Position numbers and translations under genes: made by a program. The notes under the pieces were generated by a model, which saw only the letters and a list, made by a program, of their open reading frames with translations, was not told the DNA's origin and made no database searches. Positions 54,775-64,000 of a stretch of DNA of 64,000 bases are shown piece after piece. The number at the start of each line of letters is the position of its first letter. Position 1 is the stretch's first letter. Source of the stretch: Bacillus sp. 165 (GTDB lineage Bacteria; Bacillota; Bacilli; Bacillales; Bacillaceae_G); NCBI RefSeq assembly GCF_017742235.1, contig NZ_JAGHKQ010000007.1:1-64000 (forward strand), given 5' to 3'.

Positions 54775-56040
54775 ATGAAGCAACCACTTGCCTTCAGAAT
54801 GAGGCCAAACTGCCTAGAGGATGTCATAGGACAGCAGCATTTAGTCGGAGAAGGGCGGATTATACATCGCATGGTTCAAGCGCAGCATTTGCAATCTATG
54901 ATTTTATATGGTCCTCCCGGTGTAGGCAAAACCTCGATTGCAAAAGCTGTTGCTGGCAGTACAAAAACGCCCTTTCGTATGCTCAATGCTGTTACTCATA
55001 ATAAAAAAGATATGGAAATTGCCGTAGCAGAAGCAAAAATGTCTGGCCGTTTAATTTTAATACTGGATGAAGTGCATCGCTTAGATAAAGCGAAGCAGGA
55101 TTTCTTGCTTCCACACCTAGAAAATGGACTGCTTATTTTAATTGGAGCTACCACTAGTAACCCATTTCATTCTATTAACTCCGCTATTCGCAGCCGCTGT
55201 CAAATTTTTGAACTGAAGCCTTTAACATCAAAGGATATTTTGATAGGATTGCAGCGTGCACTTGAAGATAACCATAACGGACTCGGTACATATCCTGCAT
55301 CTGTTTCAAAAGAGGCGCTTTTGTATCTTTCAGAGCGTTCAGGAGGGGATATTCGCTCTGCCTACAATGCGCTTGAACTTGCTGTTTTATCAACTCCGCA
55401 AAATAAAAACGGGACAATTGAAATTACCCTATCTATTGCTGAAGAATGCCTGCAGAAAAAAAGCTTCGTTCACGATAAAGACGGAGACTCTCATTACGAT
55501 GTTCTTTCAGCTTTTCAAAAAAGTATTCGAGGAAGCGATGTGAATGCTGCCCTTCACTATTTATCAAGGCTTATCGAAGCGGGCGATCTGCCTAACTTAA
55601 CTAGACGACTCATTGTCATTGCTTATGAGGATATCGGCCTTGCGAACCCTCAAGCTGGACCACGCACACTGGCTGCAGTCGAAGCAGCAGAACGAATTGG
55701 GTTTCCAGAAGCACGCATTCCACTTGCCAATGCAGTAATTGAACTTTGCTTATCCCCAAAATCTAATTCAGCGTATCAAGCGATTAACAGCGCTCTGCAC
55801 GATTTGCGAACAAAGAATATTGGAGATATCCCTGCTTATTTAAAGGATGCTCATTATGCTGGAGCCGCATCTCTTGGACGAGGAGTCGGCTACTTGTATC
55901 CTCATGATTTTCCAAATGGGTGGGTCAAGCAGCAATACCTGCCTGACAATATACACAATCGCGTATATTACGAGCCAAAAGAAACAGGAAAATTTGAACA
56001 GTCTCTAGCAGCTGTATACGCACGCTTACAGAAAAAATAA
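54775..56040 (+). CDS. rarA: Replication-associated recombination protein RarA (MgsA)
   Basis: 421 residues, same as B. subtilis RarA. AAA+ clamp-loader-like domain: Walker A GPPGVGKT, Walker B LILILDEVHR, sensor-1 LIGATTSNPF and arginine finger region SAIRSRCQ. C-terminal tetramerisation domain has GSDVNAALHYLSRLIEAGD and DLPNLTRRLIVIAYEDIGLANP. Acts at stalled forks. ATG at 54775 follows TAGGAGAG; the frame is open to 54757. Confidence 0.96.
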   Translation: MKQPLAFRMRPNCLEDVIGQQHLVGEGRIIHRMVQAQHLQSMILYGPPGVGKTSIAKAVAGSTKTPFRMLNAVTHNKKDMEIAVAEAKMSGRLILILDEVHRLDKAKQDFLLPHLENGLLILIGATTSNPFHSINSAIRSRCQIFELKPLTSKDILIGLQRALEDNHNGLGTYPASVSKEALLYLSERSGGDIRSAYNALELAVLSTPQNKNGTIEITLSIAEECLQKKSFVHDKDGDSHYDVLSAFQKSIRGSDVNAALHYLSRLIEAGDLPNLTRRLIVIAYEDIGLANPQAGPRTLAAVEAAERIGFPEARIPLANAVIELCLSPKSNSAYQAINSALHDLRTKNIGDIPAYLKDAHYAGAASLGRGVGYLYPHDFPNGWVKQQYLPDNIHNRVYYEPKETGKFEQSLAAVYARLQKK

Positions 56041-56110
56041 TAATAGAATAAAAAACACTCTTGCGGTAAAGCTAAATGAAAACAAAAGCGATACTGGAGG
56101 ATAAAAATCT

Positions 56111-56752
56111 ATGAAAGTTCGCCAAGATGCATGGTCTCCGGAAGATGACTTCCTTCTTGCAGAAACCGTGCTCCGTCATATAAGAGAAGGAAGTACACAA
56201 CTAAAAGCGTTCGATGAAGTCGGAGATCACTTGAATCGTACATCCGCTGCGTGTGGATTTCGCTGGAATGCAGAAGTGCGTCAAAACTATGAAGAAGCTG
56301 TACAAATCGCCAAGAAACAGCGTAAACAATTAAAACGTGAAGAGGTAGCTAAAGAAAAAAACAGGACGCCTCTACGGCAGTCACCCAAAAAACTCATCAT
56401 TGATGCTGAATTCTCAGAAGAAATGGTACCAAAATCATTCGAACTTTCTATGGATGCCGTTATTTCCTATTTACAAGGCTTACAGGTGCACGATCAAAAT
56501 ATAAATGCCGTTCAACAGGAGCATACACAATTAACACGAGAAAATGATGAGCTGCGCAAGAAAAATGATGCTCTCGAAAAAAGAATACGTAAGCTTACTG
56601 AACAGCAAACAGCAGTTCAAGAAGATTATGAAACTTTAGTACGAATTATGGAACGTGCACGAAAGTTGGTGCTTCTTGATGAGACGGATAACCGCATTGC
56701 CCCTATTTTTAACACAGATCAAAATGGAGAGCTAGAAATTATATCAAAATAA
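56111..56752 (+). CDS. RsfA-family (SANT/Myb-like) transcription factor
   Basis: 213 residues. The N-terminal Myb/SANT-type domain is clear (DAWSPEDDFLLAETVLRHI then TSAACGFRWNAEVRQ), as in RsfA and YlbO, which tune forespore sigma-F/sigma-G genes in B. subtilis. A coiled coil occupies about 135-190 (ENDELRKKNDALEKRIRKL). ATG at 56111 follows TGGAGG. Adjacent to rarA, with 70 bases between and no terminator, so co-transcription is possible. Confidence 0.85.
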   Translation: MKVRQDAWSPEDDFLLAETVLRHIREGSTQLKAFDEVGDHLNRTSAACGFRWNAEVRQNYEEAVQIAKKQRKQLKREEVAKEKNRTPLRQSPKKLIIDAEFSEEMVPKSFELSMDAVISYLQGLQVHDQNINAVQQEHTQLTRENDELRKKNDALEKRIRKLTEQQTAVQEDYETLVRIMERARKLVLLDETDNRIAPIFNTDQNGELEIISK

Positions 56753-56755
56753 AAA

Positions 56756-56780
56756 TCCTCCCGAATCGGGAGAATTTTTA
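56756..56780. terminator. Bidirectional terminator between the RsfA-like gene and tcdA
   Basis: CTCCCG-AAT-CGGGAG (56758-56772), with A/T-runs on both sides. Between convergent stops at 56752 and 56783. Confidence 0.85.
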
Positions 56781-56782
56781 TT

Positions 56783-57550
56783 TTATTCTTGTCCAACTCG
56801 CTGGAGCATTACATTTTTTAACAACTCACGTATAACATAGCTTGCCATAATCAATCCTGCTACTGAAGGAACAAAGGCATTTGAGGACGGCGGCATTTTC
56901 GCTTTGCGAATTTTTGTATTCTCATCAGGTACGATTGATTGACGAACATCTTCTCGAATTACAATTGGACTTTCGCCAGAAAATACTACCTTTACCCCTT
57001 TTTTAATCCCTTCTTTCCGTAACTTCGTACGAATTACTTTTGCAATTGGGTCAGTATGTGTTTTCGATATATCAGCAATTTGGAATTGTGTGGGATCCAT
57101 TTTATTGGCTGCTCCCATGCTGGAAATAATTTTAATTTTGCGTCTTAAGCATTCTTTAATTAAATGGATTTTATACGTAATCGTATCAGAAGCATCTACC
57201 ACAAAATCTAAGCCATGGGAGAAGAACTCCTCATATGTCTCTTCTGTATAGAACATTTGCAGCGCGATAACCTCACACTCTGGATTAATATCAGCAATAC
57301 GTTGTTTCATTAGCTCTACTTTCGATTGTCCAACCGTAGATAAAAGTGCATGAATTTGACGATTGACATTCGTGATATCTACAACATCCTTGTCAACTAG
57401 CACCAACCGCCCCACACCTGAACGAGCTAAAGCTTCTGCTGCAAAAGAACCTACACCGCCAATTCCTAGCACACCTACTGTACTGTTTTTTAATATTTCA
57501 AGCCCTTCTTTTCCAAAGGCCAATTCATTACGAGAAAATTGATGTAACAT
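56783..57550 (-). CDS. tcdA: tRNA threonylcarbamoyladenosine dehydratase TcdA (YrvM)
   Basis: 255 residues, E1/ThiF family. Nucleotide-binding GIGGVGSFAAEALARSGVG, then LVDKDVVDITNVNRQIHA and DASDTITYKIHLIK. It cyclises the t6A37 side chain to ct6A by an ATP-dependent step. ATG at 57550. No Cys-rich ThiF zinc motif is visible, which fits the family. Confidence 0.95.
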   Translation of the reverse strand: MLHQFSRNELAFGKEGLEILKNSTVGVLGIGGVGSFAAEALARSGVGRLVLVDKDVVDITNVNRQIHALLSTVGQSKVELMKQRIADINPECEVIALQMFYTEETYEEFFSHGLDFVVDASDTITYKIHLIKECLRRKIKIISSMGAANKMDPTQFQIADISKTHTDPIAKVIRTKLRKEGIKKGVKVVFSGESPIVIREDVRQSIVPDENTKIRKAKMPPSSNAFVPSVAGLIMASYVIRELLKNVMLQRVGQE

Positions 57551-57672
57551 ACACTCTCACTCCTACTGCAAAATAGTCCAATTTGTATTTTACCCTCTTT
57601 TCCTACTATTTGTATAGAAAAAGTTACAAAGAAAAAGCCGAGTACAGACAAATCATCCATGCTCAGTCGTTA

Positions 57673-57753
57673 TTAGATAGTTGTATCCCTAGTTGTTAAG
57701 TCTAGTGATAGTCCTTTCTCTACTATGTCATTCTTTTCATTACGCACCTGCAT
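57673..57753 (-). CDS. Possible 26-residue peptide between aspS and tcdA
   Basis: On the minus strand an ATG at 57753 lies 9 bases after GAGGTG and opens 26 codons (MQVRNEKNDIVEKGLSLDLT...). Polar, no membrane segment. Might be a real small protein or chance; it fills the otherwise gene-free stretch before tcdA. Confidence 0.3.
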   Translation of the reverse strand: MQVRNEKNDIVEKGLSLDLTTRDTTI

Positions 57754-57788
57754 ACATAAAAACACCTCAATAATACGTTCTTAACCAA

Positions 57789-57827
57789 TAAAAAAATCCT
57801 ATGTGAATTAGTATATCCACATAGGAT
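57789..57827 (-). terminator. Terminator of hisS-aspS
   Basis: ATCCTATGTG (57796-57805) pairs with CACATAGGAT (57818-57827); the minus strand continues with seven T. 13 bases past the aspS stop. Confidence 0.92.
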
Positions 57828-57839
57828 CGTATTGATAGG

Positions 57840-59615
57840 TTATTCTTTTTCGATTCTTTTTAACTGCAAGTGAAGTTCATCTAACTGAGCTTCAGCTACT
57901 TCACCTGGAGCATTAGTTAACAAGCAGCTTGCACTTGCTGTTTTTGGAAAGGCAATAGTATCGCGAAGATTCGTTCTTCCTGCTAACAGCATAACTACAC
58001 GGTCTAGCCCTAATGCAATTCCGCCGTGCGGAGGAGTTCCATATTCAAACGCCTCAAGTAAGAAGCCAAACTGCTCTTTTGCCTCTTCCTTTGTAAAGCC
58101 CAATACGCTGAACATTTTTTCTTGAATCTCGCGCTCGTAAATACGTAAAGAACCACCGCCAAGTTCATACCCGTTTAATACAAGGTCATATGCTTGCGCA
58201 CGTACTCGAGCCGGGTCTGTATCTAATAACGGAACATCTTCACGCAGCGGCATTGTGAATGGATGGTGTGCTGCAAAATAACGGCCTGCTTCTTCATCGT
58301 ACTCTAAAAGCGGCCAATCTGTTACCCAAAGGAAATTGAACTTGCTTTCATCTATTAATTCAAGCTCTTTTCCAAGCTTTAAACGCAACGCTCCTAAGCT
58401 GTCCGCTACAACTGATTTTTTGTCAGCCACAAACAACAATAAATCTCCTGCTTCCGCTTGTAAAAGCGTTGTAATTGTTGCACTGTCTTCTTCATTAAAG
58501 AATTTTGCAATTGGTCCTTTTAAACCGTCTGCTTCTACCTTTAACCATGCAAGCCCTTTTGCTCCGTAAATTTTCACAAATTCTGTTAAGGCATCAATAT
58601 CTTTACGAGAATACTTATCTGCTGCTCCCTTTGCATTAAGCGCCTTCACTTGTCCACCGCTCTCTACTGCGCTTGTAAATACTTTAAAACCGCAGCTCGC
58701 CGCAAATTCAGAAAGGTCAGTCAGCTCCATTGAAAAACGAGTATCTGGCTTATCAGATCCATAACGGCCCATCGCTTCATCATAAGTCATGCGCGGGAAC
58801 GGAGTTGGAATCTCCAGGTTCTTTGCCTGTTTCATCACAGAAACCATCATTACTTCCATCATTTCAATGAGCTCATCCTGCGTCAAAAAGGATGCCTCAA
58901 TATCAATTTGCGTAAATTCTGGCTGACGGTCAGCACGTAAATCTTCATCACGGAAACAACGTGCTACTTGATAGTAACGCTCAAAGCCGCCTACCATAAG
59001 AAGCTGTTTAAAGATTTGTGGAGATTGCGGCAATGCATAAAATTCACCAGGATGCACACGGCTCGGTACTAAATAATCACGCGCTCCTTCTGGCGTGCTC
59101 TTCGTTAAAATAGGAGTTTCTACTTCTAAAAAGCCTTCGTTATCCAAGAAATTACGCATCGCCTTTGTTATATTGTGTCGCAGCTTGAAAGTTTCAAGCA
59201 TAACCGGACGACGTAAATCCAAGTATCGATATTTCAAACGTACATCTTCTGAAACATCAGTTTGATCTGCAATAACAAATGGAGGAGTTTTCGCACTGTT
59301 TAAAATAGCTAGATCAGTGGCTTGGATCTCAATCCCCCCTGTCGCCAAGTTTTCATTGACTTGTCCTGTCGCACGCTCTACTACTGTCCCTGTAACTTGA
59401 AGAACATATTCATTTCGAACTGTTTCTGCTTTTTCTAAAGCTTCTTGTGAAACTTCAGGACTAAATACTACTTGCACAAGCCCCATACGATCACGCAAAT
59501 CGATAAAAATTAATCCGCCTAAATCTCTACGCTTTTGCACCCAGCCTTTCAACTGAACTTGCTTGCCAATATCTTCTACTCTCACTTCTCCACAATGATG
59601 GGTTCTTTCAGCCAT
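57840..59615 (-). CDS. aspS: Aspartyl-tRNA synthetase
   Basis: 591 residues, bacterial type. N-terminal OB domain ([32 protein letters not shown]), class II core with [34 protein letters not shown], the GAD insertion (about 290-410) and [14 protein letters not shown] at 59615, 12 bases after hisS, so it shares the T-box-controlled transcript. Confidence 0.97.
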   Translation of the reverse strand: MAERTHHCGEVRVEDIGKQVQLKGWVQKRRDLGGLIFIDLRDRMGLVQVVFSPEVSQEALEKAETVRNEYVLQVTGTVVERATGQVNENLATGGIEIQATDLAILNSAKTPPFVIADQTDVSEDVRLKYRYLDLRRPVMLETFKLRHNITKAMRNFLDNEGFLEVETPILTKSTPEGARDYLVPSRVHPGEFYALPQSPQIFKQLLMVGGFERYYQVARCFRDEDLRADRQPEFTQIDIEASFLTQDELIEMMEVMMVSVMKQAKNLEIPTPFPRMTYDEAMGRYGSDKPDTRFSMELTDLSEFAASCGFKVFTSAVESGGQVKALNAKGAADKYSRKDIDALTEFVKIYGAKGLAWLKVEADGLKGPIAKFFNEEDSATITTLLQAEAGDLLLFVADKKSVVADSLGALRLKLGKELELIDESKFNFLWVTDWPLLEYDEEAGRYFAAHHPFTMPLREDVPLLDTDPARVRAQAYDLVLNGYELGGGSLRIYEREIQEKMFSVLGFTKEEAKEQFGFLLEAFEYGTPPHGGIALGLDRVVMLLAGRTNLRDTIAFPKTASASCLLTNAPGEVAEAQLDELHLQLKRIEKE

Positions 59616-59627
59616 TTTTGTCTCCTC

Positions 59628-60899
59628 CTACAACGCTTTTTCTGCTAAATAAGAAACAAACAAATCTAATCCTACTTCCTCTTGTTGTCCTGTATTCATG
59701 TCTTTTACATTAATGATATTACGTTCCAGTTCATCTTCCCCTAATACAGCGACAAACTTGGCGCTTGCACGGTCTGCTGCTTTAAATTGCGCTTTTACTT
59801 TGCGGTCTTGATAATCCTTATCACAAGTAAGTCCTGCCTTGCGTAAGTCAAATAGCAGCTTCGCAGCTTGATCTTTTGCTTTCTCTCCTAATGCCACTAC
59901 ATAGCAGTCCATTTTTTGAAGAACAGGAAGCTCAATTTTCTCTGCTTGTAATGCCATCAACAAACGCTCAATACTTAATGCAAAACCAATCCCCGGTTCT
60001 TCTGGTCCGCCAATTTCTTGAACTAATCCATTGTAACGGCCTCCGCCGCTTAGTGTTGTGATAGCTCCAAATCCCTCAGCCTCACTCATGATTTCGAACA
60101 CAGTATGCTGATAATAGTCCAAGCCTCGTACAAGATTCGGATCTTTTTCAAACGGGATTCCTACCAGGGTCAGCAGTTCTTGTACTTTTTCATAGTATAC
60201 TTGAGAGCTTTCATTTAAGTATTCAGTAATGGATGGAGCAGTTTTCATCAGTTCATGATTGCGGTCTTTTTTACAATCCAAGATACGAAGCGGATTTTTG
60301 TGAAGCCTTGTTTGACAGTCGCTGCAAAACTCTTGAATTCGCGGCTCAAAATGATTTACCAATGCTTGTCGGTGCGCTTGACGACTCTCTGTATCTCCAA
60401 GGCTGTTAAGCATCAGCTTTACATTTTTTAGCCCGAGTCCTTTATAAAATTCCATGGCTAATGCGATTACTTCTGCATCAATGGCAGGATCATTGCTACC
60501 GATAGCTTCAATTCCGAACTGAACAAATTGACGATATCGGCCAGATTGCGGTCGTTCATAACGGAACATCGGCCCAATATAAAACAGCTTTGTCGGCTGA
60601 GAGGCATCTCCATACATTTTGTTCTCGACATACGAACGGACAACAGAAGCTGTCCCCTCTGGACGCAATGTTAAGCTTCGCTCCCCACGGTCCTCGAAAG
60701 TATACATTTCCTTTTGGACAATGTCCGTTGTATCTCCCACACCGCGCAAAAACAATTCTGTATGCTCAAAAATTGGCGTACGAATTTCTTTATAATTGTA
60801 ACGACGGCAAATATTTCGGGCTTGTTCCTCGATATACTGCCATAACTCTACTGTTCCAGGAAGGATATCTTGTGTTCCTCTTGGAATTTGAATGGACAT
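59628..60899 (-). CDS. hisS: Histidyl-tRNA synthetase
   Basis: 423 residues. Class II core with [54 protein letters not shown] (motif 2) and the His-specific [16 protein letters not shown]-terminal anticodon domain from about 325. ATG at 60899 with GGAGGAG; the frame is open to 60923. First gene after the T-box leader. Confidence 0.97.
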   Translation of the reverse strand: MSIQIPRGTQDILPGTVELWQYIEEQARNICRRYNYKEIRTPIFEHTELFLRGVGDTTDIVQKEMYTFEDRGERSLTLRPEGTASVVRSYVENKMYGDASQPTKLFYIGPMFRYERPQSGRYRQFVQFGIEAIGSNDPAIDAEVIALAMEFYKGLGLKNVKLMLNSLGDTESRQAHRQALVNHFEPRIQEFCSDCQTRLHKNPLRILDCKKDRNHELMKTAPSITEYLNESSQVYYEKVQELLTLVGIPFEKDPNLVRGLDYYQHTVFEIMSEAEGFGAITTLSGGGRYNGLVQEIGGPEEPGIGFALSIERLLMALQAEKIELPVLQKMDCYVVALGEKAKDQAAKLLFDLRKAGLTCDKDYQDRKVKAQFKAADRASAKFVAVLGEDELERNIINVKDMNTGQQEEVGLDLFVSYLAEKAL

Positions 60900-60939
60900 A
60901 ACATTCTCCTCCTCATTCAACAAAACAATTTCTATACAA

Positions 60940-61215
60940 AAAAACTCTCGTCCCTACTTGAAAACAAGTAGGGACGAGAGTTTAATACCCGTGGTGCCAC
61001 CCTAATTGAAGCTAAAAGCTTCCACTTTTTAGTTAACGCCTAACACGTTCTGCTCCTAATAAGCCATGCCTTTCAGAGCGAAACCTACGGAGTGTTCTTT
61101 CGATAAGTCATCATGTAGAAATGCTTGCAGCCTAAGGCATTCCCTCTCTATTCATGTGTATTCTTATGTACTCTTCTCCATCATCGGTTGTAGCTATGTA
61201 CTTGTAAATTAGAAT
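60940..61215 (-). promoter_or_regulatory. T-box leader upstream of hisS-aspS
   Basis: T-box sequence AGGGTGGCACCACGGG on the minus strand (61004-60989) is followed by a perfect 19-bp terminator stem (60942-60960 with 60966-60984) and T-run. CAC and CAT triplets, both His codons, occur in the 5' part (near 61160), consistent with tRNA-His sensing, though the specifier loop was not folded. Confidence 0.92.
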
Positions 61216-61258
61216 TTGTTTATTACTATACGTTTCCATTATAAAAATGTCAAGACTT

Positions 61259-61435
61259 TTATGAACGCTCTAATCTTTTTTTCAACTGTTTCACATCATT
61301 CAATGAAATCCCAAACTCACTTGCAAGCTCCATGGACGAAACGCTCGGATCTTTCGACGAAAAATCATGGAAATTCACATGAAACAGCTGATTAGCACTA
61401 TTGATTACGTTATTGCCTCTTTCATTCATTCTCAT
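61259..61435 (-). CDS. Small HTH protein upstream of hisS (58 aa)
   Basis: 58 residues. A helix-turn-helix-like C-terminus is visible, MELASEFGISLNDVKQLKKR, resembling sigma-70 region 4. ATG at 61435 follows GAGGGA at 7 bases. B. subtilis has a short gene (yrzK) at this place, which may be its counterpart. Not part of the T-box transcript, since it ends before it. Confidence 0.7.
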   Translation of the reverse strand: MRMNERGNNVINSANQLFHVNFHDFSSKDPSVSSMELASEFGISLNDVKQLKKRLERS

Positions 61436-61635
61436 ACATTTTTCCCTCGCATTCTTGTAGACGTTATTTTTCTATCTTTCCATGTTTCCCACAGAGATAT
61501 TCATCGTAAAGCATGTTTTCCGTTACTTTAACCTGTCAGTACTGCTATCTAATTTTTTACTAAGTGCTTAGGTGCGTAGCCCTACCTATAGCTTTCCAAT
61601 GCCTTTAGCTTATATAAGGAAAACATATATAAATA

Positions 61636-61666
61636 AAAACACTGAACGGTAGCCGTTCAGTGTTTT
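61636..61666 (-). terminator. Terminator of relA-dtd
   Basis: AAAACACTGAACGG-TAG-CCGTTCAGTGTTTT, a 14-bp stem. The minus strand continues TATTTATA. Overlaps the dtd stop. Confidence 0.9.
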
Positions 61667-62106
61667 TATTTACTTTCTACAATTAAGGTAACAGGACCAT
61701 CATTGACAAGACGAACATCCATCATCGCCCCAAATTCACCAGTTTCTACATGAATCCCTTGCTTACGAAGTTCCTCATTAAAGACATCATAAATATGTTT
61801 TGCATGGTCCGGCCGAGCTGCTGCCATAAAATTCGGGCGCCTTCCCTTTTTACAATCTCCATATAAGGTAAATTGAGATACAGACAATATTTGTCCGCCT
61901 ACATCCAATAAGGAATGATTCATTTTTTCTGCTTCATCCTCAAACACACGTAAGTTGACTATCTTTTCCGCTGCATAAGCAGCATCCGCTTCCGTGTCTT
62001 CATGAGTCACTCCAACAAGCAGCATAAAACCAAACGGAATTTGTCCTACTATGTTATTATCAACTGTCACGGATGCTTCTTTTGTACGCTGTACTACTAT
62101 CCTCAT
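61666..62106 (-). CDS. dtd: D-aminoacyl-tRNA deacylase
   Basis: 146 residues. [14 protein letters not shown] start, [17 protein letters not shown] (SQFTLY catalytic motif) and [16 protein letters not shown] with the cis Gly-Pro near the end. It removes D-amino acids from tRNA. ATG at 62106, 13 bases after relA, so it forms an operon with it. Confidence 0.96.
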   Translation of the reverse strand: MRIVVQRTKEASVTVDNNIVGQIPFGFMLLVGVTHEDTEADAAYAAEKIVNLRVFEDEAEKMNHSLLDVGGQILSVSQFTLYGDCKKGRRPNFMAAARPDHAKHIYDVFNEELRKQGIHVETGEFGAMMDVRLVNDGPVTLIVESK

Positions 62107-62119
62107 TCTCGAACCCTTT

Positions 62120-64000
62120 CTAGTGCATTAATCTTCGTACTGAATATATATCCCGCACTTGCTTGATACGATCTACTACCTTCTGTAAATGATGCAAATT
62201 ATTAATGGAAATGGACATGTGAATAGTTGCCATTTTATTTCGGTCGCTTCGCCCTGAAACGGCAGAAATATACGTTTTTGTTTCATTCACTGCCTGCATT
62301 ACTTCATTCAGTAATCCCCTTCTGTCATACCCTGAAATTTCAATATCCACATTATACTCGATTTCTTTTTCAGGACTGCTTTCCCACTCTACATCTAAAA
62401 GACGGTCTTGTGCCTCCTCTATTTGCACATTCACACAATCTGTACGATGAATAGACACACCTCTTCCTTTTGTAATGTACCCAACAATTTCATCGCCTGG
62501 CACCGGATTGCAGCATTTTGACAAGCGAATCAATAAATTGTCCACACCACTTACTTTAATTCCGGAATCACGTCGCTTAATTTTCATCGGCATACGAACT
62601 TCGGTAATTGCCTTATCTAATAATAGTCCTTCCTGCTCCTGCTTCTTCCGAAACTTGTCTGCCAAACGTGTCACAATTTGTGCAGCAGTAATGCCGTTAT
62701 AACCAACGGCTGCATACATATCTTCCTCATTTGCAAAATTAAATTTCTCAGCTACTCGTTTTAAATTTTCAGACGTTAATACTTCTTTTATATCGTATTC
62801 AAGTCCTTTTAGCTCTTTTTCAACTAATTCTTTTCCTTTTTCAATATTTTCATCACGACGTTGCTTTTTGAAAAACTGGCGAATTTTATTTTTTGCATGA
62901 GAAGTTTGGGCAAGCTTTACCCAATCTTGGCTTGGACCATACGAGTGCTTTGATGTTAAAATCTCAATGATATCACCAGTCTTTAGTTTATAATCTAAAG
63001 GAACCATTTTACCATTAATTTTTGCTCCAATTGTTTTATTGCCAATTTCCGAGTGAATGCGGTAAGCAAAATCAATTGGGACAGAGCCTAAAGGGAGCTC
63101 CAGGACATCTCCTTTTGGCGTAAACACAAATACCATATCTGAGAATAAATCGATTTTTAAAGATTCCATAAACTCTTCTGCATTGCTGGCATCATTCTGC
63201 CATTCCACGATTTGACGAAACCAGGTTAACTTTTTCTCTAATGACTCATTCTCTGTTACAGGTTTTCCTTCTTTATATGCCCAGTGAGCCGCGATACCGA
63301 ACTCGGCAATTTCATGCATTTCTTTTGTACGAATTTGTACTTCAAGCGGCTCTCCCTTTGGACCAATTACAGTCGTATGAAGAGATTGATATAGATTTGC
63401 CTTTGGCATAGCAATATAATCCTTAAAACGTCCCGGCATTGGCTTCCAGCATGTATGGATAATCCCTAATACTGCATAACAATCTTTAATACTATTTACA
63501 ATGACACGTACAGCTAACAAATCATAAATTTCATTGAATTGTTTATTTTGCAGCACCATCTTACGATAAATGCTGTAGATATGTTTCGGCCGTCCTGAAA
63601 TCTCAGCATGGATGGATACTTCAGACAATTTGTCATGAATCCCTTCCATAACCGTTTCTAAATATTCCTCCCGCTCAGCTCGTTTCTTTTTCATTAAATT
63701 AACGATACGGTAATATTGCTGCGGGTTTAAATAGCGCAGTGCCGTGTCTTCAAGCTCCCATTTGACAGTAGAAATTCCAAGACGATGAGCAAGAGGCGCA
63801 AAAATTTCTAAAGTTTCATTTGCAATGCGCTGTTGTTTCTCACTTGGCAAATGCTTTAAAGTTCGCATATTGTGCAAGCGATCCGCAAGTTTAATTAAAA
63901 TCACACGAATATCCTGTGCCATTGCAACAAACATTTTACGATGATTTTCTGCTTGCTGCTCTTCTTTTGATTTATATTTAATTTTGCCTAGCTTGGTCAC
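62120..64000 (-). CDS. relA: (p)ppGpp synthetase/hydrolase Rel, C-terminal portion cut by the window edge
   Basis: 627 codons without a start; the first codon, GTG at 64000, is internal, and about 100 N-terminal residues lie outside. Visible order: end of the HD hydrolase domain ([15 protein letters not shown]), synthetase domain ([33 protein letters not shown]), TGS ([19 protein letters not shown]), helical/zinc-finger-like region ([16 protein letters not shown]) and C-terminal ACT domain. It makes and degrades the alarmone in the stringent response. Confidence 0.96.
   Translation of the reverse strand: MTKLGKIKYKSKEEQQAENHRKMFVAMAQDIRVILIKLADRLHNMRTLKHLPSEKQQRIANETLEIFAPLAHRLGISTVKWELEDTALRYLNPQQYYRIVNLMKKKRAEREEYLETVMEGIHDKLSEVSIHAEISGRPKHIYSIYRKMVLQNKQFNEIYDLLAVRVIVNSIKDCYAVLGIIHTCWKPMPGRFKDYIAMPKANLYQSLHTTVIGPKGEPLEVQIRTKEMHEIAEFGIAAHWAYKEGKPVTENESLEKKLTWFRQIVEWQNDASNAEEFMESLKIDLFSDMVFVFTPKGDVLELPLGSVPIDFAYRIHSEIGNKTIGAKINGKMVPLDYKLKTGDIIEILTSKHSYGPSQDWVKLAQTSHAKNKIRQFFKKQRRDENIEKGKELVEKELKGLEYDIKEVLTSENLKRVAEKFNFANEEDMYAAVGYNGITAAQIVTRLADKFRKKQEQEGLLLDKAITEVRMPMKIKRRDSGIKVSGVDNLLIRLSKCCNPVPGDEIVGYITKGRGVSIHRTDCVNVQIEEAQDRLLDVEWESSPEKEIEYNVDIEISGYDRRGLLNEVMQAVNETKTYISAVSGRSDRNKMATIHMSISINNLHHLQKVVDRIKQVRDIYSVRRLMH

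Noticed and set aside
57551..57839. Place checked for a 6S RNA gene, as I vaguely recalled one near aspS in B. subtilis
   Set aside because: No long closing stem with a central bubble could be found by eye; only the aspS terminator and a small frame are visible.

Overview
The window reads as a chromosomal segment of a low-G+C, endospore-forming Bacillaceae. The right half reproduces the Bacillus subtilis gene order relA-dtd-hisS-aspS-tcdA / rarA / cymR-yrvO-mnmA-yrrB-recD2 / alaS-ireB-ruvX-yrzB-mltG-trmR-trhP1-trhP2-udk-greA-pbpI-yrrS / yrzA / yrrT-mtnN-mccA-mccB-yrhC. The yodT-S-R-Q-P-kamR operon has the order described for the kam locus of B. thuringiensis. B. subtilis genes expected in the same stretch (glnQHMP near alaS, yrvJ near dtd) are missing. 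A relative of the B. cereus group or a neighbouring genus is therefore more likely than B. subtilis itself, but the species cannot be fixed by reading alone.

Left third (1-21400), accessory. It starts with the 5' end of mqo on the minus strand, then a cupin gene, several very small genes, a 1350-residue Vpr-like subtilase with cohesin-like and dockerin-like C-terminal modules, a lemA-TPM operon, a GNAT acetyltransferase, and an HTH regulator with a 28-residue repeat array. A degraded patch follows (8120-8349 and 10962-11913): remnants of a P-loop kinase and a GNAT gene and a gpmA pseudogene, directly followed by an intact aminoglycoside-phosphotransferase-family gene of visibly different base composition. 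Next come an AraC/GyrI-like regulator, a stand-alone ribD, catE, the bdbDC thiol oxidase pair, an uncharacterised secreted His/Cys-motif protein, a broken UPF0316 gene and an msrAB fusion.

Middle (21400-30700), metabolic. A dipeptide epimerase gene faces the kam-type operon, which codes for an aminotransferase, CoA-transferase, deacylase, acetyltransferase and sigma-54 activator. The lysine 2,3-aminomutase gene kamA is not here. An ankyrin-isdG pair follows.

Right half (30700-64000), conserved core. It covers methionine-to-cysteine recycling (yrrT, mtnN, mccA, mccB) and cymR, the gene for its known repressor in B. subtilis, 20 kb away in the same window. It also carries wobble-uridine modification genes (trhP1, trhP2, trmR, mnmA, yrvO), tcdA, three aminoacyl-tRNA synthetase genes (two with T-box leaders), DNA maintenance genes (recD2, rarA, ruvX), cell-wall genes (mltG, pbpI), and the start-less 3' part of relA. 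Most genes run on the minus strand and are closed by clear intrinsic terminators. No tRNA, rRNA, CRISPR array, prophage or insertion sequence was seen.
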